Shown: positions 1 to 7,556 of the stretch, piece by piece
Position numbering within the stretch: position 1 is the first letter of the stretch
Layout of the letters: each line of letters starts with the position of its first letter
Source: Paraclostridium dentum
GTDB taxonomy: Bacteria > Bacillota > Clostridia > Peptostreptococcales > Peptostreptococcaceae
Length of the DNA stretch: 64,000 nt
NCBI RefSeq assembly: GCF_012922555.1
Contig: NZ_WIPK01000012.1
Coordinates: 1-64,000 of the forward strand
Direction: 5' to 3'
Notes under the pieces: model-generated
Told to the model about the DNA's origin: nothing
Seen by the model: only the letters and a program-made list of their open reading frames with translations
Databases searched by the model: none
Translations under genes and position numbers: made by a program

Positions 1-375
1 TCAGAAGTAGAATCAGAAGTAGCGTCGGCATCGGCATCAGCAGTAGAGTCTGAGTCAGAAGTAGAATCAGAAGTAGCATCGGCATCAGCGGTAGAGTCTG
101 AGTCGGAAGTAGAATCAGAAGTAGCGTCAGCATCAGCATCAGCAGTAGAGTCTGAGTCAGAAGTAGAATCAGAAGTAGCGTCGGCATCGGCATCAGCAGT
201 AGAGTCTGAGTCAGAAGTAGAATCAGAAGTAGCGTCGGCATCAGCAGTAGCATCAGCAGTAGAATCTGAGTCAGAAGTAGAATCAGAAGTAGCATCGGCA
301 TCTGAAGTAGAGTCTGAGTCAGAAGTAGAATCAGAAGTAGCGTCGGCATCAGCAGTAGCGTCAGCATCAGAACAA
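1..375 (-). repeat. Low-complexity coding repeat, 6-bp base unit with 48-60 bp higher-order period
   Basis: The segment is built from GAN/ACN codons alternating with GCN/TCN codons. The higher-order unit containing the tctgagtcagaagtagaatc string recurs about every 48-60 bases with small indels in multiples of six. It encodes the alternating D/T-A/S body of the protein starting at 596. Such arrays change length easily by slippage. Confidence 0.85.
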
Positions 376-596
376 GCTTTAGAATTTGCACACACGTCAG
401 TGTTTATATCTATATCTTCTCTTGAATTTATATCATCATCATCATCGTGCATTGGGTTACAACAATGACTATGTTTTCTCTTTGATTGAGCTTCTTCAAG
501 CATTTTAATTAAATCTCTCAAAGAGCACATTTCTTCTTTATTATTTTTACAACATGGTTTTGGATTAGATCTATTTTCAATTTTTGGTCTACGCAT
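1..596 (-). CDS. Acidic D/T-A/S alternating repeat protein (partial, C-terminus outside window)
   Basis: The start is the ATG at 596 (minus strand), 8 nt after AGGAG; an ATG four bases upstream stops after three codons. 198 codons are visible and the frame runs off the window start. Residues 1-75 carry Cys pairs (C15-C16 and a later HCC), a Lys/Arg-rich helix-like stretch and five consecutive Asp near residue 52. From about residue 76 to the window edge every residue is Asp/Thr alternating with Ala/Ser (for example DADATSDSTSDSDST). There is no signal peptide and no membrane segment. I do not recognise a named family. The Cys-rich head, acidic low-complexity body and lack of export signal resemble spore-coat or exosporium proteins (inference). 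It could instead be an intracellular low-complexity protein. Confidence 0.75.
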   Translation of the reverse strand, partial: MRRPKIENRSNPKPCCKNNKEEMCSLRDLIKMLEEAQSKRKHSHCCNPMHDDDDDINSREDIDINTDVCANSKACSDADATADADATSDSTSDSDSTSDADATSDSTSDSDSTADATADADATSDSTSDSDSTADADADATSDSTSDSDSTADADADATSDSTSDSDSTADADATSDSTSDSDSTADADADATSDSTS

Positions 597-1783
597 ACAT
601 TTCTCTCCTATATGTGTTTTTTAGTGTAGGTAGTTTTTATCTACCCATATAATATGTATATAGAATTTTGCAAAATTTGACACTCAAATTAGAGATTTAA
701 TGTAAAAAAAAGGAGTATTTTACATAAGTGATTTCAACTTATAGAAAAGTTACATAAAAAGCATGTTAAATTTTTTTATTGTGTACATATAACAGTTAGT
801 TTTCGAATAAGTTTATTGTGAGATAATTAATAATTTATTTAAATTTTCTCACAATAATTTTAAATAAATGAGGAAGTGATGTTTCATGTGAAATTATTTA
901 TTTAGAAGTCGTGTAAAGTTAGTTTATTAGGCAATAAATAAGTGTACCAATTTAATAAATAAACTATAAAGATGATATTGATTAATTATAAATTGGACCT
1001 TATAGTTAAAACATTTATATTAAAAAGATATATTTGAAAACTAGTTTTTAATATAAAGAATATTTATATTGACAGTAAAAAGTTTTTTTGATAAATTTCT
1101 CATAAGGGGGTAAACAGTTTAAGGGAGTGTATAATGTAAATTGTTGGAAAATTGTTAAAATTGGATGTGATTATAATCATCACTTTTATTTTGGCAAAAA
1201 CGATATAGTACACGCATAAATACTTAACAGGTAAAAGTACTAAAGTTTCAACTAGAATAGTAAAATACTATTTTATAAAATGACTAAATTAAAAATATAT
1301 AGCTAAAAGTTAATCGTACATATTATTTAAATTCAGCTATATAGACATCTAAAAATTTCTAATGGAGTTTATCAATTCAGACATAATCTTAACAGACTAA
1401 ATAAAATTAGTTTTCAAACATTTAAAAAGTAACATATAACATCTAAGTGTATCAAACAAGAATCCAAGAGTATTATAAAATAAAAATATTATTAAGTTTG
1501 TAGTTTTAAAATCAGTGTTTAAGTCAAAATGGAATCATTACATTTATTTATTATATTCAGAATATTTATACTTAATTGACACTGATGAGTATTAAAAAAT
1601 GATTAAATTATAACGGTAATAGTTGGAGAGGTATATCCAACAAAATTTAAAAGGGGTAGCTAGTTATCTTTTATAGATACTAGTAATTTGTATATGTAAT
1701 AGTTAAAGTTTCATTATGTAGGGGTATGTAGTGAAATTACCCATATACAAGAAAATATTATATTAAATATTTTGGAGGGGAAT
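597..1783. other. 1.2 kb stretch without a supported gene
   Basis: Both strands are AT-rich and full of stop codons, and I see no ORF with a credible ribosome binding site. A possible sigma-A promoter (TTGACA at 1069-1074, 17-base spacer, TAAATT at 1092-1097) would start a leader of about 680 bases before the peptide transporter. Small hairpins occur near the gene: GTTGGA/TCCAAC at 1622-1641 and a CTAG-containing stem around 1660-1685. No known riboswitch core was recognised. Confidence 0.5.
648..656 (-). promoter_or_regulatory. Possible sporulation-sigma -10 element for the repeat protein
   Basis: Read on the minus strand, 656-648 is CATATTATA, which fits the CATANNNTA -10 core of sigma-K type promoters. 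It lies about 50 bases before the ATG at 596. No convincing -35 (AC) element is visible, so this is only a candidate. Confidence 0.2.
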
Positions 1784-3142
1784 ATGGAAAGCGCAGTAAA
1801 AAATAAAAAGAAATATCCTTTTGGTTTTTATGTTTGTTCATTCTCTTATACATTAGAACGTATGGCATTTTATTCTTCTAAATGGTTAATTGGAATATTC
1901 ATAGTTGCGGCAGTTGCAAAGGGAGGACTTGGATTAAGCGCATCGGACGGAGCTAAAATGATTGCCAACTTAGTAGCATTTACTTATGTAACTCCTATAC
2001 TTGGAGGATTTATAGCAGATAGATGGTTAAGTCCAAGATTATGCGTCCCTATTGGAACAGTACTTATGGGACTTGGATATATGTGTGGATGGCAAGCATC
2101 TGCTCAAACATCAATTTCACTTGTATGGGCAATGATAATACTTGTATCAATAGGTACAGGATTATTTAAAGGAAATCTATCAGGTATAAATGGTAGATTA
2201 TTTGAAAACAAAGAAGACCTTGATGGTGCATTTTCTGTTCAATATTCTTTTGTTAATATAGGTTCATTTATAGGAACTACATTTGTATCTTTTATAGCTT
2301 ATTCTTCAGTAGGATTTGGAGGAACATTCTTAATATGTGGCTTACTTTTATTCTTAGATACAATATGGTTTGTAGTTGGAGGAAAAGCTTCATTTGGAGA
2401 GGTTGGTAAAAAACCATTTAAAGTAAATGAAGATAACGATAACTCTGGATCAGGGGTACAAAGATCTGACGAAGAGCCTTTAACTAAAAAAGATAAATTA
2501 AGAGTAGGTGCAATTGTATTTCTTACAGTATTCTCTATAGCATTTTGGTTAGTTTATTACTTAGCGAGTCTACCAATATTGTATCATTGGGGACCAGATT
2601 TTGCCGATGCTAATAAAGCTAATTGGATAATAGGAAACTTTAGAGTACCTTCAGCTTGGTTTGACTCATTAAATGCTCTTTCTTGTATAATTCTTGGACC
2701 AATATTAGCTATGGTTTGGAATAAGCGTGCAAGATCTCCTAAAGGAGATTTAAGTATGTTTAAGAAAACTGCATTAGGTATGGTATTTTTAGGCTTATCA
2801 TTTGCTGTAATGGCATTAGCAGAAGTATTAAGAGGAGATGGTCAAGCGAGTTTAATTTGGATAGTTATGTTTGGAGTATTAATGACTCTTGGTGAAATGG
2901 TATTTTCTCCACTTGGAAACTCATTTATAAGTAAATTCTCACCTGCTAAAGTGCTAGGATTAATGATGGGTATATGGCCATTTGCAGTATTTATAGCTGC
3001 TAAAGCACATGGTTATTTATATGAATTCTTATCAAAATTCTCATTTGCACCTGCATATGCTATGGTAGGAGCTGTAGTAATTGTATGTGGAATAGTACTA
3101 TGGAGCTTTGATAAAAAACTAAGCAAACTTGTAGAAGATTAA
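1784..3142 (+). CDS. POT/PTR2-family proton-dependent oligopeptide transporter
   Basis: The ATG at 1784 follows GGAGGGG (1774-1780); the TTG at 1772 is in frame but lies before the ribosome binding site. The product is 452 residues with about 12 membrane segments, typical of bacterial POT carriers that import di- and tripeptides with protons. Family signatures are the YTLER stretch at residues 22-26, GGFIADRW after helix 2 and FKGNLSG. In canonical POT proteins the first motif is ExxER, so the first Glu is replaced by Tyr22, which may alter proton coupling. A hydrophilic, charged linker lies between the N- and C-terminal bundles. The gene is monocistronic, with a strong terminator following. 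Substrate range cannot be read from sequence. Confidence 0.88.
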   Translation: MESAVKNKKKYPFGFYVCSFSYTLERMAFYSSKWLIGIFIVAAVAKGGLGLSASDGAKMIANLVAFTYVTPILGGFIADRWLSPRLCVPIGTVLMGLGYMCGWQASAQTSISLVWAMIILVSIGTGLFKGNLSGINGRLFENKEDLDGAFSVQYSFVNIGSFIGTTFVSFIAYSSVGFGGTFLICGLLLFLDTIWFVVGGKASFGEVGKKPFKVNEDNDNSGSGVQRSDEEPLTKKDKLRVGAIVFLTVFSIAFWLVYYLASLPILYHWGPDFADANKANWIIGNFRVPSAWFDSLNALSCIILGPILAMVWNKRARSPKGDLSMFKKTALGMVFLGLSFAVMALAEVLRGDGQASLIWIVMFGVLMTLGEMVFSPLGNSFISKFSPAKVLGLMMGIWPFAVFIAAKAHGYLYEFLSKFSFAPAYAMVGAVVIVCGIVLWSFDKKLSKLVED

Positions 3143-3150
3143 TATAAAAA

Positions 3151-3187
3151 AACATCGGATGCTAAATAGCATCCGATGTTTTTTTAC
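3151..3187 (+). terminator. Intrinsic terminator after the peptide transporter
   Basis: The 12-bp perfect stem ACATCGGATGCT/AGCATCCGATGT with a 4-base loop is followed by a run of T. Confidence 0.93.
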
Positions 3188-3322
3188 GCTTAAATACTAT
3201 TAATTTTACTAAAAATGTTAAGGCTTTATTTTTTAAGGTTTATTTAAGCTTAAGTTTAATTACAGTTAAAGTTAATCATTTAAGATAGATATTGTAAATA
3301 ATAAAAAACGAGGAGAGATAAA

Positions 3323-4423
3323 ATGAAAAGAAGATTTCTAATGACAGGTTTTTTAATAGCGGCTTTAGCGTTAGGGGGATGCAGCAATCTAGGAAGCAAA
3401 ACTTCTGATAAAAATAAGTCAGCACAAACACAAAGTAGCAATCAAGAAAGTTCTGATGAAACAGTGATACAAGATTTAGGAGTTAAATTTAAGTTACCTA
3501 CTTCTTGGGAAAAAATTGGTGTTGAAGGAATATTAGCAGGTGAAAATGAAATGTCATTTAGTTTCATATGCCCTGATGATGCAAAAGAAATTGCTGAACT
3601 ATCTAAGCAAATGGATGAAAAGAAAGTAGCTAACAACGGGAAAAAAGACAAAGCAGATGAAGAAAAATTAATGAATTTATATATGGAAAAAATGAAAAAT
3701 ATAGGTTCTATATTAAGATTAAATAAAAATGATGCTGAGAAAGTATTAAAAAGTGATGAGTATTCCAATTATAGTAAAAAAGATAAAGTTGGAGAGTTAA
3801 ATAACTATGTGTACTATTTTGTATATAACGAAAAAATAGATGATAGTAACTTATCAGACGCTTCAAAGACTGAGGTTAAAAATATTGAAAAGTCTATAAA
3901 TGAATTTAAAAATAGTATAAAACCAGTTGATCCTTCTAAAGTAAAATCTAATACTAAAGATGAAAAAGCAAGTGAAGAGAGTATAAATGGAAATATATCT
4001 TTTAAATCTAAAACTATACAAGGAAAAAACATAGATAGTTCTATATTTAAAGAGAATAAACTTACAATGATAAATATATGGGGTACATCATGCATGCCAT
4101 GTATAGATGAAATGCCAGAATTACAAAAATTATCTGAAGAAGTTAAATCTAAAGGTGTTAATGTTATTGGAGTTGTAGCAGACACTCCAGATGAAGATAA
4201 TGAGGCATTAGCAAAATCAATATTAGATAAGAAAGGTGTTAAATTTGATAATGTAATACCAGATAAAGATTTACATGAGTGGATACTTAAAAATGTTAAA
4301 GGAACTCCAACTACAATATTTGTAGATAAAGACGGTAAAATAGTAAGCACAGCTTTAGTAGGAACAGCAAGTAAAGCTGAATATAATGCAAAAATAGATG
4401 AAGTCTTAAAATCTATTAAGTAG
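3323..4423 (+). CDS. Lipoprotein with C-terminal TlpA/ResA-like thioredoxin domain
   Basis: 366 residues. The signal peptide ends in a lipobox (LGGC, lipidated C20), so it is anchored on the outer face of the membrane. A Lys/Glu-rich middle region (residues 40-220) is followed by a thioredoxin fold with WGTSCMPC; the redox pair is C257 and C260, and the cis-Pro motif TPTT lies near residue 330. TlpA/ResA-like proteins reduce extracytoplasmic disulfides and need electrons from the membrane. The gene heads an operon with the CXXC peptide at 4433 and the membrane ferredoxin at 4557, which are candidate electron donors (inference). The target protein is unknown. Confidence 0.88.
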   Translation: MKRRFLMTGFLIAALALGGCSNLGSKTSDKNKSAQTQSSNQESSDETVIQDLGVKFKLPTSWEKIGVEGILAGENEMSFSFICPDDAKEIAELSKQMDEKKVANNGKKDKADEEKLMNLYMEKMKNIGSILRLNKNDAEKVLKSDEYSNYSKKDKVGELNNYVYYFVYNEKIDDSNLSDASKTEVKNIEKSINEFKNSIKPVDPSKVKSNTKDEKASEESINGNISFKSKTIQGKNIDSSIFKENKLTMINIWGTSCMPCIDEMPELQKLSEEVKSKGVNVIGVVADTPDEDNEALAKSILDKKGVKFDNVIPDKDLHEWILKNVKGTPTTIFVDKDGKIVSTALVGTASKAEYNAKIDEVLKSIK

Positions 4424-4432
4424 GATTATTAT

Positions 4433-4570
4433 ATGAAAGAGAAATTAACAAGATATATAGTGTTAGCGATGAGTATTTGTTTTATTGTAGTAGGATCTAG
4501 TAGGGGTGAGGTTAAAGTAGTATTAAAGAAAGCTGTTAATATATGCTTGGAGTGTATTGGAATTGGATAA
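4433..4570 (+). CDS. CD1871A-type small CXXC membrane peptide
   Basis: 45 residues, starting at the ATG 9 bases after the thioredoxin stop. Residues 8-21 form one hydrophobic membrane segment, followed by a basic stretch and a C-terminal CLEC motif (C38, C41) ending IGIG. This matches my memory of the clostridial CD1871A family of CXXC-containing peptides that sit between a thioredoxin lipoprotein and a 4Fe-4S membrane protein. The stop overlaps the start of the next gene, so translation is probably coupled. A role as thiol relay or assembly partner in the operon is inferred; no function is established to my knowledge. Confidence 0.82.
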   Translation: MKEKLTRYIVLAMSICFIVVGSSRGEVKVVLKKAVNICLECIGIG

Positions 4571-5393
4571 AAGGAATATAACTCAATTAATAGCTACTTT
4601 ACTCACAAATGCTAATTTTAAAGGATTCATTGAAAAAGGTATATATCAAGGAGATACTAAGAAATTATGTGTTCCAGGACTTAATTGCTACTCATGTCCT
4701 GGAGCATTAGGTTCATGCCCTATAGGATCATTACAAGCTGTTTTAGGAAGTATAAAGTACAATTTTTCCTATTATATAGTTGGGTTAATGACTTTATTTG
4801 GTGTTGTATTTGGAAGATTTATATGTGGATGGTTATGCCCATTTGGATTTTTCCAAGATTTATTATATAAAGTTAAGGTAAAAAAAGTTAGAGTGAACAA
4901 AACACTGGATGGAGCTTTGAAATATCTTAAATATGTAATATTATTGGTATTTGTAATAATTTTACCTATGTTAGTAACTAATGAATTTGGATTATCCAAA
5001 CCATACTTCTGTGAATTTATATGCCCGGCGGGTACTTTAGAGGGAGGTATACCACTAGTACTATTAAATGAATCTTTAAGAAGCACTATAGGATTTTTAT
5101 ATGCTTGGAAGTTATTTATACTTATAGCAATTATTATATTATCTATATTTGTATATAGACCGTTTTGTAGATACCTTTGCCCATTAGGAGCATTTTATTC
5201 AATCTTTAATAAATTTAGCTTTTATAAATACAGTATTGATAAAAATAAGTGCGTAGGATGTAATGCATGTACTAAAAAATGTCATATGGAAATAGAAGTT
5301 TATAAAAAGCCAAATAGTATAGATTGTATAAGGTGTGGAGAATGTATTAAGTCATGTCCAACTAATGCTATAAAAAAAGGATTTAAATTATAA
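4557..5393 (+). CDS. Membrane-bound 4Fe-4S ferredoxin (NapH/CcoG-like)
   Basis: 278 residues with about five membrane segments. Cys motifs in order: GLNCYSCPGALGSCPIG near the N-terminus, CGWLCPFG, CEFICPAG, CRYLCPLG, then two ferredoxin-type sites (CVGCNACTKKC and CIRCGECIKSCP). NapH-like proteins pass electrons from cytoplasmic or quinol donors across the membrane. Start choice: no ATG lies at the N-terminus; TTG at 4557 (GGAG four bases upstream) and TTG at 4563 both fit, and both overlap the end of the CXXC-peptide gene. I infer that it feeds electrons to the exported thioredoxin at 3323. Confidence 0.87.
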   Translation: MELDKRNITQLIATLLTNANFKGFIEKGIYQGDTKKLCVPGLNCYSCPGALGSCPIGSLQAVLGSIKYNFSYYIVGLMTLFGVVFGRFICGWLCPFGFFQDLLYKVKVKKVRVNKTLDGALKYLKYVILLVFVIILPMLVTNEFGLSKPYFCEFICPAGTLEGGIPLVLLNESLRSTIGFLYAWKLFILIAIIILSIFVYRPFCRYLCPLGAFYSIFNKFSFYKYSIDKNKCVGCNACTKKCHMEIEVYKKPNSIDCIRCGECIKSCPTNAIKKGFKL

Positions 5394-5410
5394 TATTTAA
5401 AATAAATTGA

Positions 5411-5445
5411 GGCATACTTGAATTATCAGGTATGTCTTTTGTTTT
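5411..5445 (+). terminator. Intrinsic terminator of the thioredoxin-ferredoxin operon
   Basis: The stem GGCATACTTGA/TCAGGTATGTC, closed by a 3-base loop, is followed by TTTTGTTTT. Confidence 0.8.
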
Positions 5446-5511
5446 ACTCTACGATTCGTTTATTGAATAAAATCTTTAAGTAGTTTAAATTATTATTAAG
5501 AGGTGGGGCCG

Positions 5512-6096
5512 ATGGATTGTAAAAAAATTGGTAATTTAATTTATCAGTTAAGAAAAGAAAAAAATATGACGCAAAAACAAGTTGCTGATGAAATGAATAT
5601 AAGTGATAAAACGATAAGTAAATGGGAACGAGGGCAAGGCTGCCCAGATATTTCATTATTACCAGAGTTAGCACAAATATTAGGAACAAGTGTTGATGGA
5701 ATTTTATCAGGAGAAATAAATTTAAACGAATTCGTAGGAGGAAATATGAACAAATTAAAATTTTATGTATGTCCACAATGTAATAATTTAATGACTGCTA
5801 CAGGCGATGCGAGTATATCATGTTGTGGAAAAAAAATAGAACCATTAGAAGTTAAAAAAGCAGATGATGAACATTCACTTAATATAGAACCTGTTGAAGA
5901 TGAATTATTCGTAACTTCTGAACATAAGATGAATAAGGAACATTATATTTCATTTGTAGCATATGTAAGAGGTGATAGAGCACTTATCGTAAAGCAATAC
6001 CCTGAATGGAATATGCAATTTAGATTCCGTAAACAAGGACATGGGAGATTATATTTTTACTGCACAAATGACGGATTATATTATCAAATAGTTTAA
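5512..6096 (+). CDS. XRE HTH regulator fused to a desulfoferrodoxin-like domain
   Basis: 194 residues. The ATG at 5512 follows AAGAGGTGG; the in-frame GTG at 5503 lies inside that ribosome binding site. Residues 5-60 are an XRE-type HTH (MTQKQVADEMN...KTISKWERG). From residue 83 the protein looks like desulfoferrodoxin: C87xxC90 and C104C105 match the rubredoxin-type Fe site, and H121, H138 (EHKM), H144 (EHYISF) and C184 match the superoxide-reductase Fe site. The last His ligand expected three residues after C184 is Asp187. HTH-Dx-SOR fusions are described in SOR surveys as I recall. A redox- or superoxide-responsive regulator is the natural inference; residual superoxide reductase activity is possible. 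Confidence 0.83.
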   Translation: MDCKKIGNLIYQLRKEKNMTQKQVADEMNISDKTISKWERGQGCPDISLLPELAQILGTSVDGILSGEINLNEFVGGNMNKLKFYVCPQCNNLMTATGDASISCCGKKIEPLEVKKADDEHSLNIEPVEDELFVTSEHKMNKEHYISFVAYVRGDRALIVKQYPEWNMQFRFRKQGHGRLYFYCTNDGLYYQIV

Positions 6097-6113
6097 AACT
6101 ATAAACTAGAGAA

Positions 6114-6144
6114 GCTCATATCAAACAAGATATGAGTTTTTTTA
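6114..6144 (+). terminator. Intrinsic terminator
   Basis: The stem CTCATATC/GATATGAG with loop AAACAA is followed by a T run. Confidence 0.88.
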
Positions 6145-6216
6145 TAATAAACGATTTATAAAGTAACAAGGTGAATAAAAATTCATATTATGATAAAGGA
6201 AGGGAGATGAAATACA

Positions 6217-6513
6217 ATGAATACATCTAGAAATGATAGAGAAATGCAGAAAAAGTGTGAAGAATTGATGAATTTTCATATTATTATAGCCATGAAAGAT
6301 GGATGTAAAATGGATGGTATAATTACAGATGTAGACGACAGTGGGGTAACTATGTTAGTTGGAGAAGATGTAATAGAAAGATCAGACGAAAGTAAGTCAA
6401 GACAAATGCCTAGAAGGTTTAGACGATTTAGACGTAGAAGAATTCCATTTGGGTCAATATCTGGATTATCATTATTGCTTTTTCCATTTATTGCACCACC
6501 TTTTTTTATCTAG
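6217..6513 (+). CDS. Small LSm-like protein with Arg-rich hinge and hydrophobic tail
   Basis: 98 residues. Residues 17-55 (NFHIIIAMKDGCKMDG then ITDVDDSGVTMLV) have the beta-strand/turn pattern of an LSm or SH3-like barrel. A strongly basic stretch (MPRRFRRFRRRR) follows, then a hydrophobic tail ending FPFIAPPFFI. The start follows AAGGGAG by about 10 bases. Terminators on both sides make it a single-gene unit. I do not recognise a named family. The basic hinge and proline/phenylalanine tail suggest membrane or spore-surface association, possibly with nucleic-acid contact; this is speculative. Confidence 0.68.
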   Translation: MNTSRNDREMQKKCEELMNFHIIIAMKDGCKMDGIITDVDDSGVTMLVGEDVIERSDESKSRQMPRRFRRFRRRRIPFGSISGLSLLLFPFIAPPFFI

Positions 6514-6543
6514 TGGATATCTGTATTAAATATAATTTGAGTA

Positions 6544-6576
6544 AAAAATACCTATGTTCACATAGGTATTTTTTAT
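6544..6576 (+). terminator. Intrinsic terminator
   Basis: The near-perfect stem AAAAATACCTATG/CATAGGTATTTTT with loop TTCA ends in a T run. Confidence 0.9.
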
Positions 6577-6706
6577 TTAGGGAGTAGTTAATAAATTAAA
6601 GCAATAAAGTTTTATTAAAAATATTTTTAATAACAATATAATAAAATTTAATTTATTAATATATAATATTTATTAAGGTTAATGATATCTACAGAAAGGA
6701 TTTCAT

Positions 6707-7375
6707 ATGAAAAAGATACTTATAATAGAGGATGAAAAAAATATATCTTCATTTGTAAAAATGGAATTAGAATTTGAAGGATATACAACTCAAGTTATAG
6801 AGGATGGGAAACAAGGATTAGATGAAGCTATAAATAAAGATTATGACTTGATTTTACTAGATTTAATGCTTCCAAGTCTTAATGGAATAGAGATATGCAG
6901 AAGATTAAAGAAAGAAAAAAATACACCTATAATTATGTTGAGTGCAAAAGATAGTGTTATGGATAAAGTATCAGGACTTCAGATGGGAGCAGATGATTAT
7001 GTATCAAAGCCATTTGCAATTGAGGAATTATTAGCAAGGATTCAAGTTGTTTTTAGAAGAGAAAATAACGCAAACTCTAAAACTTTAAACTTCAAAGATT
7101 TATCTATAAATATAGAGTCTAGATTAGTAAAAAAAGGTGATAAGGAATTAAACTTAACTAATAAAGAGTATGAACTATTATTATATCTTATGGAAAATAA
7201 AGAGAAAGTTATATCGAGGCTTATCTTACTAGAAAGTGTTTGGGGATACAACTATGAAACAGAAACAAATGTTGTAGATGTTTATGTAAGGCATTTAAGA
7301 AATAAGTTGGACACTGAAGACAAGGAAGAATATATAAAAACAGTAAGATCTATAGGGTACGTAATGAGGTCTTAA
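6707..7375 (+). CDS. OmpR/PhoB-family response regulator (no adjacent kinase)
   Basis: 222 residues. The receiver domain (residues 1-115) has acidic pocket E8-D9, phosphoacceptor D52 (LILLDLMLP), the Ser of LSAKD and Lys of SKPF, all intact. Residues 125-222 form an OmpR winged helix with the ending RSIGYVMRS. The ATG at 6707 follows GAAAGGA. A terminator closes the gene at 7391-7441 and no histidine kinase is adjacent, so it is an orphan in this window. It may be served by a kinase elsewhere. The Bce-type transporter at 9246-11916 is a plausible but unproven target because such exporters are usually paired with OmpR-type regulators. Confidence 0.9.
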   Translation: MKKILIIEDEKNISSFVKMELEFEGYTTQVIEDGKQGLDEAINKDYDLILLDLMLPSLNGIEICRRLKKEKNTPIIMLSAKDSVMDKVSGLQMGADDYVSKPFAIEELLARIQVVFRRENNANSKTLNFKDLSINIESRLVKKGDKELNLTNKEYELLLYLMENKEKVISRLILLESVWGYNYETETNVVDVYVRHLRNKLDTEDKEEYIKTVRSIGYVMRS

Positions 7376-7390
7376 TAATATTAAAATGTA

Positions 7391-7441
7391 AAAAACAAAA
7401 TGTATAACCTGATTTTATTAGGTTACATGTTTTGTTTTTTA
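7391..7441 (+). terminator. Intrinsic terminator
   Basis: A long imperfect stem (AAAACAAAATGTATAACCT against AGGTTACATGTTTTGTTTT) with a T-rich tail. Confidence 0.85.
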
Positions 7442-7556
7442 TTTTGTTTTTAATCAAATTTTCATTTTTAGTTAATTTTATTTTAACTTTTGATAATTAT
7501 AATAATATGAAGAGTAAAATTAATAAGATTAAATAAAAATATAAGGAGAAGTATGT

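Noticed and set aside
1-375. Periodic repeat that might be read as a CRISPR array or satellite DNA
   Set aside because: There are no unique spacers, the period varies in multiples of six, and the reading frame stays open with strict D/T-A/S alternation; it is coding low complexity.
597-1783. Cyclic-di-GMP or other riboswitch in the long leader
   Set aside because: No GEMM core, purine, lysine, glycine, cobalamin or T-box signature could be found by eye.
3442-4350. Minus-strand frames of 108 and 178 codons opposite the lipoprotein gene
   Set aside because: They are antisense to a clear lipoprotein-thioredoxin gene with lipobox and CXXC, and have no ribosome binding site.
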